Below, piece by piece: positions 1 through 8,733 of a DNA stretch of 64,000 bases (its first letter is position 1; each line of letters begins with the position of its first letter). The translations under genes and the position numbers were made by a program. The stretch is taken from positions 19,409 to 83,408 of the forward strand of contig NZ_SLZV01000011.1 of NCBI RefSeq assembly GCF_004346095.1, read 5' to 3'. The stretch is from Faecalimonas umbilicata (GTDB lineage Bacteria; Bacillota; Clostridia; Lachnospirales; Lachnospiraceae). The notes beneath the pieces were generated by a model. The model was not told where the DNA came from, did no database searches, and saw only the letters and a list, made by a program, of their open reading frames with translations.

Positions 1-1370
1 TCCAAAATAATTCCTTTTTCTAACAACTCGTTACGAATCTCATCTGCCCGCTGGAAATTCTTTGCTTTTCTCGCCGCCTGACGTTCTTCTATTAATGCTT
101 CGATATCTTCTGCAAGAAGTTCTTCTTCCTTCACTACAATGATTCCGAGAACATCGGACAAATGTACAATGCGTTCCAGAAGCGCGCTGTCATATGCCTG
201 AGAAGAAGTTTCATCTGCTGTTGTATTTGCAAATTTTACAAGCTCAAAAATTGCCGCAATGGCATCTGCCGTATTAAAGTCATCCTCCATTGCCTCCTCA
301 AACGCAGTGACAAACTTCTCCGTTTCCTGGATTTGTGCTTTCTCGGCATCGGTCATCTCCCCATTCTTTGCGTTTGCCGCAAGATATTTCAGATTCTCTG
401 CCGCCGTAATGATACGCTCCAGTCCGTTTTTAGAAGCCGCCATCAGTTCCGCGCTAAAGTTTAGCGGACTTCTGTAATGTGCACTCAGCATAAAGAAACG
501 GAGCACCTGCAGATCATACTGTTCTGCAATCTCACGCACCGTACGGAAATTCCCGAGAGATTTTGACATTTTTCGATTATCGATATTTAAAAATGCATTG
601 TGCATCCAGTATTTTGCAAACTCTTTCCCATTGGCCGCCTCGCTCTGTGCGATCTCATTTTCATGATGAGGAAATACAAGATCCTCTCCTCCCGCATGGA
701 TATCAATCTGATCGCCCAAATACTTTTTGGACATCACTGAGCACTCGATATGCCATCCCGGACGACCGTCACTCCACGGTGATTTCCAGAAAGGTTCTCC
801 CTCTTTCTTCGGTTTCCAAAGTACGAAATCAAGTGGATCTTCCTTCTCATCTTCTCCTGTTACAAGAAGAGATCTTCCGCCGGATCGTAAATCATCCAGA
901 TTTTTATGAGACAGCTTTCCGTAAGGCCCAAATTTTCTTGTGCGGAAATATACCGTTCCGTTTTTCTCGTAGGCATATCCTTTTTCGATCAGCTGTCCGA
1001 TCATCTCGATCATCCCATCAATTTCCTGTGTTGCCAATGGATGAGTCGTCGCCGGCTTGACATTCATGCCTTCCATGTCCTTTTTGCACTCTGCGATATA
1101 TCTCTGGGAGATTTCTTCCGCAGATACATGTTCCTCGATCGCCTTCTTAATGATCTTGTCATCAACATCCGTAAAGTTTGATACGAAGTTTACCTCATAT
1201 CCTTTGTATTCAAAATATCTTCTCACTGTGTCAAATACGATCATCGGTCTTGCATTTCCAATATGGATAAAATTGTATACCGTCGGTCCGCAAACATACA
1301 TGCGAACTTTCTTCTCTTCTAACGGTACAAATTCTTCTTTTTTCTTTGTCAATGTGTTATACAGTTTCAT
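1..1370 (-). CDS. cysS: cysteinyl-tRNA synthetase (3' end runs off the window)
   Basis: Class I aminoacyl-tRNA synthetase that charges tRNA-Cys in the cytoplasm. The ATG is at 1368-1370, and 456 codons are in the window with no stop, so about ten C-terminal residues are probably missing (the family is usually about 465 residues). Visible landmarks are Cys27, a likely zinc ligand; the ATP-binding HIGH-type motif, here HIGN, at residues 36-39; a second Cys/His zinc region (GWHIECS, then HHENE); and an intact KMSKS signature. The start overlaps the end of cysE by 14 bp, so the two are translationally coupled. Both lie behind the T-box leader at 2132-2395, which would raise expression when uncharged tRNA-Cys builds up. 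Identification is secure. Confidence 0.97.
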   Translation of the reverse strand, partial: MKLYNTLTKKKEEFVPLEEKKVRMYVCGPTVYNFIHIGNARPMIVFDTVRRYFEYKGYEVNFVSNFTDVDDKIIKKAIEEHVSAEEISQRYIAECKKDMEGMNVKPATTHPLATQEIDGMIEMIGQLIEKGYAYEKNGTVYFRTRKFGPYGKLSHKNLDDLRSGGRSLLVTGEDEKEDPLDFVLWKPKKEGEPFWKSPWSDGRPGWHIECSVMSKKYLGDQIDIHAGGEDLVFPHHENEIAQSEAANGKEFAKYWMHNAFLNIDNRKMSKSLGNFRTVREIAEQYDLQVLRFFMLSAHYRSPLNFSAELMAASKNGLERIITAAENLKYLAANAKNGEMTDAEKAQIQETEKFVTAFEEAMEDDFNTADAIAAIFELVKFANTTADETSSQAYDSALLERIVHLSDVLGIIVVKEEELLAEDIEALIEERQAARKAKNFQRADEIRNELLEKGIIL

Positions 1371-2109
1371 CTTTCTTCCTCCTGCTGTTTTTCTTTTTTG
1401 CTTTTGGCTTTTTTCCGTCTTTTTTCTGCCCCTTTTTTTCTTCTTTTTCCAAGCGGCATTGCTGCAGACTTTGCTTTAACTCCATCACTTGATTTTTCAG
1501 ACGAAGATTTTCTTCTTGCAATGCGTGAATATCATTGAGAACCGGATCCGGCAAATGGATCTGATCCAAGTCTGTCCGCGGTATCTTTCCGCTGCCCATT
1601 CGGACAATTCTGCCCGGCACTCCGACAACCGTACAATTCGGCGGCACTTCTTTTAACACAACAGACCCGGCGCCGATCTTTGCATTTTCTCCGATCGTAA
1701 AAGAACCAAGAATCTTTGCTCCGGCACTGACCATCACATTATCCTCCAAAGTCGGATGCCTTTTCCCTTTTTCCTTTCCAGTCCCTCCAAGTGTCACTCC
1801 CTGATAAAGGGTGACATTATCGCCAAGCACCGCTGTCTCACCAATGATCACTCCACTTCCATGATCGATAAAAAGTCCCTTCCCGATCACTGCACCCGGA
1901 TGAATCTCTATTCCGGTCTTTCTTACTGCCCTCTGAGAAATCCACCTGGCCAGAAAATAATGCCTGTTCTGGTACAGCTTATGCGCTACCCGGTAGTGAA
2001 GGATTGCTTTAAAACTCGGGTATAAAAACACTTCTGCAGTTGTCTTGATCGCAGGATCCCTTTCTCGGATCACCGCAATCTCCTCCCTGATGTAAGAAAC
2101 CATTCCCAT
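1357..2109 (-). CDS. cysE: serine O-acetyltransferase
   Basis: Makes O-acetylserine from serine and acetyl-CoA, the first step of cysteine synthesis. The 250-residue protein has the short EpsC/CysE layout. It has a helical N-terminus, then left-handed beta-helix hexapeptide repeats ([21 protein letters not shown]-like, [40 protein letters not shown]). The catalytic His-containing segments IDHG and KRHPTL are present. After about residue 190 comes a predicted coiled coil and then a very lysine/arginine-rich tail of about 30 residues, which is longer than in a minimal CysE. An AGGAGG site precedes the ATG. It is the first gene of the cysE-cysS operon, directly downstream of the T-box terminator. 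Confidence 0.95.
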   Translation of the reverse strand: MGMVSYIREEIAVIRERDPAIKTTAEVFLYPSFKAILHYRVAHKLYQNRHYFLARWISQRAVRKTGIEIHPGAVIGKGLFIDHGSGVIIGETAVLGDNVTLYQGVTLGGTGKEKGKRHPTLEDNVMVSAGAKILGSFTIGENAKIGAGSVVLKEVPPNCTVVGVPGRIVRMGSGKIPRTDLDQIHLPDPVLNDIHALQEENLRLKNQVMELKQSLQQCRLEKEEKKGQKKDGKKPKAKKKNSRRKKDETV

Positions 2110-2131
2110 CCTGCTGCCTCCTTCTGATTTC

Positions 2132-2395
2132 CCATATAAAACAAAAACTTCATCTCCCTAAAGAGACGAAGTTTATCCGCGGTTCCACTCTTCTGAAAAT
2201 CTGCCCGTTGTTCAGACTTTCACTTTCATGCATGTAACGTATGCCAACGTATCCAGCTACTTTCTTTCGCCGGATCAGCTCCCGAATGCACTTCACAGAC
2301 GCTTTCCTGAAGTGTGCTTTCAGCCGGTGACACACTCTCTCTGTCAGTTCCAAATCTATTACTCTTTTCGTTCTCAGCCTTTTTCATAATATCTA
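2132..2395 (-). promoter_or_regulatory. T-box leader, probably cysteine-specific, of cysE-cysS
   Basis: Read on the minus strand, the leader contains the hallmark T-box block AGAGTGGAACCGCGG (about 2178-2192). This is followed by an intrinsic terminator whose 12-bp stem (2145-2174, one G-U pair) runs into a T-rich stretch. Upstream is a stem I region with the AGAGAG purine motif. In the position expected for the specifier loop, the bases GAAGTGCATT put a UGC (Cys) codon at 2288-2290. T-box RNAs bind uncharged cognate tRNA and switch the terminator to an antiterminator, so cysteine starvation should turn on cysE and cysS. The class is seen directly in the sequence; the specifier assignment is by eye. 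Confidence 0.92.
2137..2174 (-). terminator. T-box intrinsic terminator
   Basis: Stem AAACTTCGTCTC / GAGATGAAGTTT with a short loop, followed by TTGTTTT on the minus strand. It lies just after the T-box sequence and just before the cysE ribosome binding site, where the regulated terminator of a T-box leader belongs. Confidence 0.88.
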
Positions 2396-2401
2396 TACAT
2401 C

Positions 2402-2430
2402 AGTGTATGCAATAAAATCATTTTTGTCAA
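2402..2430 (-). promoter_or_regulatory. sigma-A promoter of the cysE-cysS leader
   Basis: A consensus -35 TTGACA (2425-2430) and a -10 TACACT (2402-2407) are separated by exactly 17 bp on the minus strand. Transcription should start near 2395, which gives a leader of about 285 nt with room for a complete T-box. Confidence 0.8.
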
Positions 2431-2454
2431 CCGTTTTCTTCACAAGCAGCAGCT

Positions 2455-3603
2455 TCATACAATTTCATTTAGAAAGACACCATCTGCAGGTTCGATTTTA
2501 TTCAAATCTTTCTGCAGTGCTTCCGACAGCTTTTCTTCCGTATAGGGTTCCCATCCAAAAAGGACCTGTGTCAGAGCTGCAATCGAAATCTGCCGATCTG
2601 TATCATTTTCTTTTGCCGCTGTGCTGACTGCAATCTTTGTCCCATCGCTTTCTAGCAAAAATCTCCTGTTATTTTCTTCCAGAAGCGGATCTGTCACTTC
2701 TACTGTAAAGGAAAATGTTGTCCTTGGACGAAGACTCTCAAAAAATCCCGGAAGGTAAAGAAGTCTTGCCATAATAAGCGGTCTGTCTCTCTCTTTGGTC
2801 ACACTTTTTTTAATATTGTGTACATCCAGATTCCAACCGTCACAAAAAATCGCCTCGTTCCCTTTTGTCAGCCAAAATACTGCCTGGGGAAGTGCCTCTT
2901 CCTCTCCTTTCTTCAGAAGCGGTTCCCGGATTTCATAGGTCTCCTCTTTTGCAAAAAAGAAACTTCCGACAAGCTTTCCATTTTTTTCGATCATACCAAT
3001 CCCACCATGCTCACTCTTCTGTTCCGCAAGCATCCTTCGATAATACTGCTCCGTACGGACAGCCACAACCTGATATGATTGCCGCAGAATCTCTTCTGCA
3101 AACTCTGCAAGCTTTCTGCAGTCTTTTTCAGATGCCTCCCGCATCTCATAGATATTTCCCTGAAGTTCGTGAGATACCGACCTCTCCTTGCTTCCACAAA
3201 CTTTTCCGCCTCTCTGTCGGTAAATATATCGAAAATCGTAAGGGTGATATATACTCTCCGCTGCGGGCATTAAAAAAGTAAACGGTTCTTTTCTGGCATA
3301 CATCTTTTTTAGAGATACCTGCAAAAGTGCGCCCATAAACCCACGCTTTCGGAATCGCTCCTCTGTTGCCACTGCGATAATATAGTGTGTCAGAAATTCA
3401 GAATCATTGATCCGCATTTCATATGGATTCAGCTGGATCATCGAACAGATCTGATGCTCCTGCTCAATCACATACATCTCATTGTCCAACGTCTTCACCG
3501 TATAATAATAATCAAGAAATTCTTTTGTATCCTCTGCAAATACACGTTCCCACAATTCTCTTGTCCGTCCGTGTTCTTCTCTTTGAAGCATTCTCACTTC
3601 CAT
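2455..3603 (-). CDS. Eis-like GNAT N-acetyltransferase
   Basis: A 382-residue protein of the Eis (enhanced intracellular survival)-type acetyltransferase family. It has an N-terminal GNAT fold followed by a second GNAT-like half and a C-terminal sterol-carrier-like domain. Family features are the acetyl-CoA loop RFRKRGFMGALL and the segment FLMPAAESIYHPYDFRYIYR. In the family these enzymes acetylate aminoglycosides or lysines; the substrate here cannot be read from sequence. An upstream ATG at 3678 would overlap ispF by 74 bp. The ATG at 3603 has a GGAG ribosome site 7 nt away and begins 1 bp after the ispF stop, so I chose it. Translational coupling with ispF is likely. Confidence 0.85.
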   Translation of the reverse strand: MEVRMLQREEHGRTRELWERVFAEDTKEFLDYYYTVKTLDNEMYVIEQEHQICSMIQLNPYEMRINDSEFLTHYIIAVATEERFRKRGFMGALLQVSLKKMYARKEPFTFLMPAAESIYHPYDFRYIYRQRGGKVCGSKERSVSHELQGNIYEMREASEKDCRKLAEFAEEILRQSYQVVAVRTEQYYRRMLAEQKSEHGGIGMIEKNGKLVGSFFFAKEETYEIREPLLKKGEEEALPQAVFWLTKGNEAIFCDGWNLDVHNIKKSVTKERDRPLIMARLLYLPGFFESLRPRTTFSFTVEVTDPLLEENNRRFLLESDGTKIAVSTAAKENDTDRQISIAALTQVLFGWEPYTEEKLSEALQKDLNKIEPADGVFLNEIV

Positions 3604-3604
3604 C

Positions 3605-4171
3605 TTATCGCTCCGTTCCTTCAGATGTCTTCCGGCATCCTCCACACCCCTGGCAGCCGCCTGCACTTTCTTCCGCAAATACCTGATAGCTCATAGTACG
3701 CATACTCTCGATTGCACAGATTGCCTGAGCGGAGATCCCTTCTCCGCTTCCGGTAAATCCGAGCCCCTCCTCTGTCGTTGCCTTGATATTGATCTGCTCT
3801 TTCTCAAGTCCAAGTACCTCCGCGATATTTGCCCGCATCTGTTCAATATACGGAAGCATTTTCGGACGCTGTGCAATAATCGTCGCGTCAATATTCTCTA
3901 TCAAATACAATTTTCCCTCCAGAAGTTTTCCGACATGTTTTAACAATTCCACACTGGAAATCCCTCTGTATCTCTCATCTGTATCCGGAAAATGCTTCCC
4001 GATATCTCCAAGTGCTGCCGCTCCCAAAAGCGCGTCCATGATCGCATGGAGCAGCACGTCCGCATCCGAATGACCAAGGAGCCCCTTTTCATACGGAATT
4101 TTCACTCCGCCAAGAATCAAATCTCTTCCTTCTGTCAATTTGTGAACATCGTAACCAAGTCCTACACGCAT
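3605..4171 (-). CDS. ispF: 2-C-methyl-D-erythritol 2,4-cyclodiphosphate synthase with a cysteine-rich tail
   Basis: Cyclises CDP-ME 2-phosphate to ME-cPP in the non-mevalonate isoprenoid pathway. The metal-binding residues are in place (DVH at residues 8-10 and [11 protein letters not shown] around 42), as is the [15 protein letters not shown] region near the C-terminus of the core. The core accounts for about 157 residues, the family's usual length. The protein continues for about 30 more residues and carries CxxCGGC, three cysteines in seven residues, before its stop. The tail is in frame, and the next gene's ribosome site lies in its last codons, so it is part of the gene and not an artefact of a late stop. 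Its function is unknown; metal or thiol chemistry is a guess. Confidence 0.95.
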   Translation of the reverse strand: MRVGLGYDVHKLTEGRDLILGGVKIPYEKGLLGHSDADVLLHAIMDALLGAAALGDIGKHFPDTDERYRGISSVELLKHVGKLLEGKLYLIENIDATIIAQRPKMLPYIEQMRANIAEVLGLEKEQINIKATTEEGLGFTGSGEGISAQAICAIESMRTMSYQVFAEESAGGCQGCGGCRKTSEGTER

Positions 4172-4199
4172 AATGGCACCTCTTTCTCTGTTATTCTTA

Positions 4200-4907
4200 T
4201 TATTTTCTCTGTGGCATTGGGCTGATAGAGGCCTGTCTTCTCGGGAACATTTCTTTGGAAGTTTCTGACTCTTCTTGATGTTCCTGCACCTTCTCCTCTG
4301 TCACTTCTTCTGTCACTTCCTCTTTTTCTTCTTCCTTTTCATCTATCTGTACGATATCCTCGTCTTTTTCCTGCTCCTCATCCGTCTCTTCTTGTTCTTC
4401 AGAGCCGTCTTCTTCTGTTTCCTCCGGGAAATCTTCTTCCGGATCAAGCGGCTCTTCGCTTAAATCGTCTTCCTCGATCTCCTCCTGTGATGTTTCTTCA
4501 GATTCCGCTTCCTGCACAGCCTCCTCTTCTTGATCAGATTTCTCCTGTGATTCCAAGTTTTCCTGTTGATCCTGCTCCTCTTTGGCGTTTTCTGAGGGAT
4601 CCTGGAAATTGATATTTGAATTTCCCTCCGACATTCTTCCGGCCGTCTGTTCGACCTCCTCAGTCTCCTCGGATTTTTTGTTTTTCTGTTTCCAGAACTC
4701 AATATCCACTCCATATTCTTTCAGCAATGCTCCCACAGAAAGATAGAGTACGGTTCCACCTACTGCCATAAAGAAAATGCTGACGATGATCATCAGTACT
4801 TTTTCATTAGGTTCTGTCTGAAGAACACCGATCAGAAGGGAAATTCCGATATAAAGAATATATCCGCCTGCCAGCATTTTTAAAATCATTCTGCTTTTGT
4901 CGTTCAT
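4200..4907 (-). CDS. small membrane protein with a long acidic tail
   Basis: Not a family I can name with certainty. The first about 75 residues hold two hydrophobic segments ([16 protein letters not shown] and [26 protein letters not shown]) joined by a short polar loop. The following about 150 residues are dominated by Glu, Asp, Gln and Ser with no hydrophobic run, so they should be disordered. The last about 10 residues turn basic ([16 protein letters not shown]). The biased composition invites spurious frames on the opposite strand, but the ATG, ribosome site (GGAG) and codon pattern support this frame. It is preceded by an inverted repeat (4928-4977) and is followed by ispF 28 bp downstream. 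Confidence 0.7.
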   Translation of the reverse strand: MNDKSRMILKMLAGGYILYIGISLLIGVLQTEPNEKVLMIIVSIFFMAVGGTVLYLSVGALLKEYGVDIEFWKQKNKKSEETEEVEQTAGRMSEGNSNINFQDPSENAKEEQDQQENLESQEKSDQEEEAVQEAESEETSQEEIEEDDLSEEPLDPEEDFPEETEEDGSEEQEETDEEQEKDEDIVQIDEKEEEKEEVTEEVTEEKVQEHQEESETSKEMFPRRQASISPMPQRK

Positions 4908-4927
4908 CTTTCTTACTCCTCTGTCGA

Positions 4928-4977
4928 AAAGGCTGTTGCAAACCGGAATGTTTCCTTTTGTAACAGCCTTTTTGTAT
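4928..4977. repeat. inverted repeat upstream of the acidic membrane protein gene
   Basis: Two arms, AAAAGGCTGTTGCAAA and TTTGTAACAGCCTTTTT, flank about 14 bp. On the plus strand it ends in a T-tract like an intrinsic terminator, but no plus-strand gene lies upstream. On the minus strand it sits directly before the ribosome site of the gene starting at 4907, so it could be a leader hairpin or attenuator. Confidence 0.55.
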
Positions 4978-5021
4978 TTATTTCTTTTATTGTACTTGAA
5001 AACAAAAAAAACATCAAGAAA

Positions 5022-5056
5022 AATAAAAAAAACCGAAGAATATTCTCCCGGTTTCC
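5022..5056 (-). terminator. terminator of the tRNA operon
   Basis: On the minus strand, AACCGGGAG...TTCTTCGGTTTTTTTT forms a short stem (AACCG/CGGTT) followed by at least eight T. It lies about 28 bp downstream of the last tRNA gene. Confidence 0.75.
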
Positions 5057-5083
5057 TTTGATACTTCTCTATACTTTTGATAG

Positions 5084-5157
5084 TAGCGGGAACAGGATTT
5101 GAACCTGCGACACCACGGGTATGAACCGTGTGCTCTAGCCAACTGAGCTATCCCGCC
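5084..5157 (-). tRNA. tRNA-Met (CAT), elongator type
   Basis: 74 nt with acceptor GGCGGGA/TCCCGCT, D-arm AGCTCAGTTGGCTAGAGC, anticodon stem CACGG/CCGTG with loop TTCATAC, and T-loop TTCAAAT. The anticodon stem lacks the three G-C pairs of initiator tRNA and the pattern matches Bacillus-type elongator Met. CCA is not encoded. It is the last gene of a five-tRNA array and is identical to the copy at 5184-5257. Confidence 0.97.
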
Positions 5158-5183
5158 ATATATTTATATAATTTTTTTATAAA

Positions 5184-5257
5184 TAGCGGGAACAGGATTT
5201 GAACCTGCGACACCACGGGTATGAACCGTGTGCTCTAGCCAACTGAGCTATCCCGCC
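5184..5257 (-). tRNA. tRNA-Met (CAT), elongator type
   Basis: Identical in sequence to the copy at 5084-5157, separated from it by 26 bp of AT-only or AT-rich spacer. Anticodon CAT in a TTCATAC loop; no encoded CCA. Confidence 0.97.
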
Positions 5258-5291
5258 ACATATAATCTCCTATGAAGTGCTTTCATATAAA

Positions 5292-5364
5292 TGGGACCAA
5301 TAGGGCTCGAACCTATGACCCTCTGCTTGTAAGGCAGATGCTCTCCCAGCTGAGCTATGATCCC
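5292..5364 (-). tRNA. tRNA-Val (TAC)
   Basis: 73 nt with acceptor GGGATCA/TGGTCCC (one G-U pair), D-arm AGCTCAGCTGGGAGAGC, anticodon stem TCTGC/GCAGA around loop CTTACAA, and T-loop TTCGAGC. Identical to the copy at 5479-5551. No encoded CCA. Confidence 0.97.
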
Positions 5365-5370
5365 ATTCAA

Positions 5371-5444
5371 TAGCGGGAACAAGATTTGAACTTGCGACAC
5401 CACGGGTATGAACCGTGTGCTCTAGCCAACTGAGCTATCCCGCC
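5371..5444 (-). tRNA. tRNA-Met (CAT), elongator type, T-stem variant
   Basis: Same as the other two Met copies except at 5382 and 5392. These two bases face each other in the T-stem: G-C in the other copies is A-T here, a compensatory double change that keeps the stem paired (GCAAG/CTTGT instead of GCAGG/CCTGT). Confidence 0.97.
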
Positions 5445-5478
5445 ATATATAATTCTCTATGAAGGCTTTTCATAGAAA

Positions 5479-5551
5479 TGGGACCAATAGGGCTCGAACC
5501 TATGACCCTCTGCTTGTAAGGCAGATGCTCTCCCAGCTGAGCTATGATCCC
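5479..5551 (-). tRNA. tRNA-Val (TAC)
   Basis: Identical to the Val gene at 5292-5364. It is the first gene of the array in transcription order (Val-Met-Val-Met-Met). The Val-Met unit, including spacer motifs such as TATGAAG.GCTTTTCATA, is repeated in tandem, so the array grew by unequal exchange. Confidence 0.97.
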
Positions 5552-5714
5552 ATATTCTTGCGGGTTTCGCTCACCGCTAACCCGCTCTGCTATTATACTA
5601 CTATTTTTTCTCAAATGTCAATATGTTTTTTCATATTTTTTTATTTTTTTCAAAAAAATGGAAAATCCATGTAAACTATTATCGACTTTCTTGTTTTCGA
5701 CAGCTCTCTTGCCT

Positions 5715-7529
5715 CTATTTGTCGTCCAGTTTTAACACACTCATGAATGCTTTCTGAGGAATCTCTACATTTCCAACCTGCCGCATTCTCTTCTTTCCTT
5801 CTTTCTGTTTCTCCAGAAGCTTTCTCTTACGAGAGATATCTCCACCGTAACATTTTGCAAGAACGTCTTTTCTCATCGCCTTCACAGTCTCACGGGCAAT
5901 GACCTTGCTTCCAATCGCTGCCTGGATCGGAATTTCAAACAGCTGTCTCGGAATCTCCTCTTTTAATTTCTCACACATCTTGCGTCCACGCTCATAGGCT
6001 GTTCCGCTATGTACGATAAAGGAAAGAGCATCCACTTCTTCTTTGTTGATCAAAATATCCAATTTCACAAGCTCTGACTGCTGATAGCCAAGCATCTCAT
6101 AATCAAAGGAAGCATAGCCTCTCGAACGAGATTTCAGCGCATCAAAAAAGTCATAAATAATTTCATTTAACGGAAGATGATACCGCAGCACCGCTCTCGT
6201 CTCCTCGATGTATTCCATCCCCTGATATTCCCCGCGTCGTTCCTGACAGAGATCCATAATTGCCCCGATAAATTCTGATGTGACCATAATCTCTGCCTTT
6301 ACCATTGGCTCTTCCATATATTCAATCTCTGCCGGATCCGGGAGATTGGATGGGTTTGTCAACTCGATCACTTCTCCATTTGATTTGTGTACTTTATAAA
6401 TAACACCCGGTGCAGTTGTCACGAGATCCAAGTTGTACTCTCTCTCCAGACGTTCCTGAATGATCTCCAGATGGAGAAGACCTAAAAATCCACACCGGAA
6501 TCCAAATCCCAGCGCAACGGATGTCTCCGCCTCAAACTGCAGCGCCGCATCATTTAATTGAAGTTTTTCCAGCGCATCTCTTAAATCCTGATATTTTGCG
6601 CCATCAGCCGGATAAAGTCCACAGTACACCATCGGCTGGACTTTCTTATATCCCGGCAATGCCTCCGCACATGGTCTGGATGCATCTGTGATAGTATCTC
6701 CGACTCTTGTATCTTTGACATTTTTCAAGCTGGCAGTGATATATCCTACCATTCCTGCACTCAGTTCTTCACATGGGATAAACTGTCCTGCACCAAAATA
6801 TCCAACTTCTACAACCTCTGCTTTCGCCCCGGTCGCCATCATCAGGATCGGAGTCCCTTTTCTGACAGTTCCTTCCTTGATTCGGCAAAAGACGATCACT
6901 CCTTTGTATGGGTCATACACCGAGTCAAAGATCAACGCCTGAAGTGGTGATTTCGGATCTCCGCCCGGCGCCGGTATCTTCTCGACGATCTGCTCTAATA
7001 CCTGATCAATATTTAGCCCTGTCTTTGCAGAGATCCGCGGCGCATCTTCTGCCTCGATTCCAATGACATCTTCGATTTCCTCGATCACCCGTTCCGGCTC
7101 TGCACTTGGAAGATCTATTTTATTGATGACTGGCATCACGTCCAGATCATGGTCGAGTGCCAGATACACGTTGGCCAGTGTCTGCGCCTCAACTCCCTGC
7201 GCTGCATCCACAACAAGAATCGCACCATCACATGCTGCAAGGCTCCTTGATACTTCATAATTGAAGTCAACATGTCCCGGAGTGTCAATCAAATTAAAAA
7301 TATATTCTTCTCCATCTTTTGCCTGATAAACAATGCGGACTGTCTGCGCCTTGATCGTAATTCCACGTTCCCGCTCCAGCTCCATATTATCAAGCACTTG
7401 TGACTGCATCTCACGACTTGTCAACAGTCCTGTCTTCTCTATGATCCGGTCTGCCAAAGTCGACTTCCCGTGATCGATATGTGCAATAATACAAAAATTT
7501 CGTATCTTACTCTGATCTATTCCTGCCAC
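5715..7529 (-). CDS. lepA: elongation factor 4 (LepA) GTPase
   Basis: Ribosome-associated translational GTPase that back-translocates or helps ribosome assembly and initiation. The 604 residues match the family length. G1 is [10 protein letters not shown]2 lies in the [11 protein letters not shown] region, G3 is DTPGH and G4 is NKIDLP, followed by EF-G-like domains II, III and V and the LepA-specific C-terminal domain ([16 protein letters not shown]). The start is GTG at 7527-7529, preceded by GGAGG with good spacing. It is the terminal gene of the holA-lepA segment. A weak hairpin lies within the AT-rich 5552-5714 interval downstream, but I see no strong terminator. Confidence 0.98.
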   Translation of the reverse strand: MAGIDQSKIRNFCIIAHIDHGKSTLADRIIEKTGLLTSREMQSQVLDNMELERERGITIKAQTVRIVYQAKDGEEYIFNLIDTPGHVDFNYEVSRSLAACDGAILVVDAAQGVEAQTLANVYLALDHDLDVMPVINKIDLPSAEPERVIEEIEDVIGIEAEDAPRISAKTGLNIDQVLEQIVEKIPAPGGDPKSPLQALIFDSVYDPYKGVIVFCRIKEGTVRKGTPILMMATGAKAEVVEVGYFGAGQFIPCEELSAGMVGYITASLKNVKDTRVGDTITDASRPCAEALPGYKKVQPMVYCGLYPADGAKYQDLRDALEKLQLNDAALQFEAETSVALGFGFRCGFLGLLHLEIIQERLEREYNLDLVTTAPGVIYKVHKSNGEVIELTNPSNLPDPAEIEYMEEPMVKAEIMVTSEFIGAIMDLCQERRGEYQGMEYIEETRAVLRYHLPLNEIIYDFFDALKSRSRGYASFDYEMLGYQQSELVKLDILINKEEVDALSFIVHSGTAYERGRKMCEKLKEEIPRQLFEIPIQAAIGSKVIARETVKAMRKDVLAKCYGGDISRKRKLLEKQKEGKKRMRQVGNVEIPQKAFMSVLKLDDK

Positions 7530-7646
7530 TAAAATTCCTCCATCTCTCTATCTCTATCCCTCAGCCAAAATGATCTATACAAAGAAGTTTTCACTTCCTT
7601 TCCCGAAAGCTGAGGCGTTGTTTCTTTTTAACATCGCATTATTATA

Positions 7647-8627
7647 TCATGCCATACTGTATTTTACAATGAAAAGTTCCGTCGCAAGTGCGTCTGTCAG
7701 CCGCCCCGTCTTTACACTTTCCTCAAGGTCTGCTGCCATCTCCAGAATCTCTCTCAGCTCCTTCTTCTTAAAAAGCTTCGCCTGCCCTTGATATTTTCCG
7801 ACAACAAACGTGTGCAGTCCTGTTTTTTCTCCGATTTCTTTTCTTCCATATCCGCTCTGATCTAGTTCTTTCACCTCCAAAAGCAGGCGGAACTGACGGA
7901 CAAGAAGAAACAAAATCCGCATCGGCGGTTCTTTCAGCGCAAGCAGATCGTAATAAAGTTCCAGTGCTCTTTTTTGTTTCTTCTCGGCAACTGCTGCAAC
8001 CATTTCAAAAATCTGGTTGGAAATATGTGTCGTGCAGATTTCCTCCACATCTTCCACTGTGATTGCATCTTTCTCCAGTGTATAACAAAACAGCTTTTCC
8101 AATTCTCTCTGGAGATTCTCCATATCATCCCCGGTCTTTGCGAGAAGGAACTGTACAGTTCGCTCGGAAATCTGCTTTCCTTCCCGTTTCACCATCCCAA
8201 GGATCCATCGAACCAGTGTATGTTCGTCCTGCCGTCCCAGTTCCACGATACGCCCTTTTGCTTTCACTGCCTTATAAAGCTTTCCTCGCTTGTCAACTTC
8301 CTCTTCTACAAACAGAAAGTAGGATGTCTCCGGAAGTTCTTTCAAATAATCTGCCAGCTCCGGGGTGGCATTTTTGAAAAATCCCGAATTTTCCACAACG
8401 ATCAGACGACGCTCACTAAAAAACGGCATCGTCTCCGCCAGATCGATCAACTCTCCCGGGTGGATCCCTTTCCCTTCATAATAAGAGTAATTCATCGTAT
8501 CTCCTTCATTGACAATCGCTTTTGACAACCGGTCTTTATATTGTTTCTTTAGATATACTTCTTCCCCATACAGCAGATAGATCTGCTTAAATTCTCCTGT
8601 CTTTAAATCTTCATTTAAACTTTTCAT
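7647..8627 (-). CDS. holA: DNA polymerase III delta subunit
   Basis: Clamp-loader subunit that opens the beta sliding clamp. 326 residues, usual for the family. The N-terminus has the Walker-like AAA+ start (IYLLYGEEVYLKKQYKDRL) without a functional P-loop. The middle shows RLIVVENSGFFKN and NLQRELEKLFCYT, and the helical collar domain is at the C-terminus. It lies between comEC and lepA, a gene order common in Clostridia. Gaps of about 110 bp on each side hold no strong terminator, so the genes may be cotranscribed. Confidence 0.95.
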   Translation of the reverse strand: MKSLNEDLKTGEFKQIYLLYGEEVYLKKQYKDRLSKAIVNEGDTMNYSYYEGKGIHPGELIDLAETMPFFSERRLIVVENSGFFKNATPELADYLKELPETSYFLFVEEEVDKRGKLYKAVKAKGRIVELGRQDEHTLVRWILGMVKREGKQISERTVQFLLAKTGDDMENLQRELEKLFCYTLEKDAITVEDVEEICTTHISNQIFEMVAAVAEKKQKRALELYYDLLALKEPPMRILFLLVRQFRLLLEVKELDQSGYGRKEIGEKTGLHTFVVGKYQGQAKLFKKKELREILEMAADLEESVKTGRLTDALATELFIVKYSMA

Positions 8628-8733
8628 CGATCACTTCTGCCCTTTCCGTTTCCTGAAAATCCTTTTTCATCATATCACAGATGTTCCCACTACGTAAAGA
8701 GGATAGCATGCCAGTTTTCTTTGCGCCACCTTC

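Noticed and set aside
2150..2353. A 67-codon minus-strand frame upstream of cysE
   Set aside because: It lies within the T-box RNA and ends in its conserved core; it is an RNA structure, not a gene.
4200..4720. Arg/Lys-rich and Phe/Leu-rich frames opposite and overlapping the acidic protein
   Set aside because: Shadows of a Glu/Ser-rich coding sequence; no ribosome sites and unnatural composition.
5084..5444. CAT-anticodon tRNAs as initiator or Ile2 tRNAs
   Set aside because: The anticodon stem lacks initiator G-C pairs and the body matches elongator Met of Bacillus. The Ile2 type has a different acceptor and anticodon-loop context.
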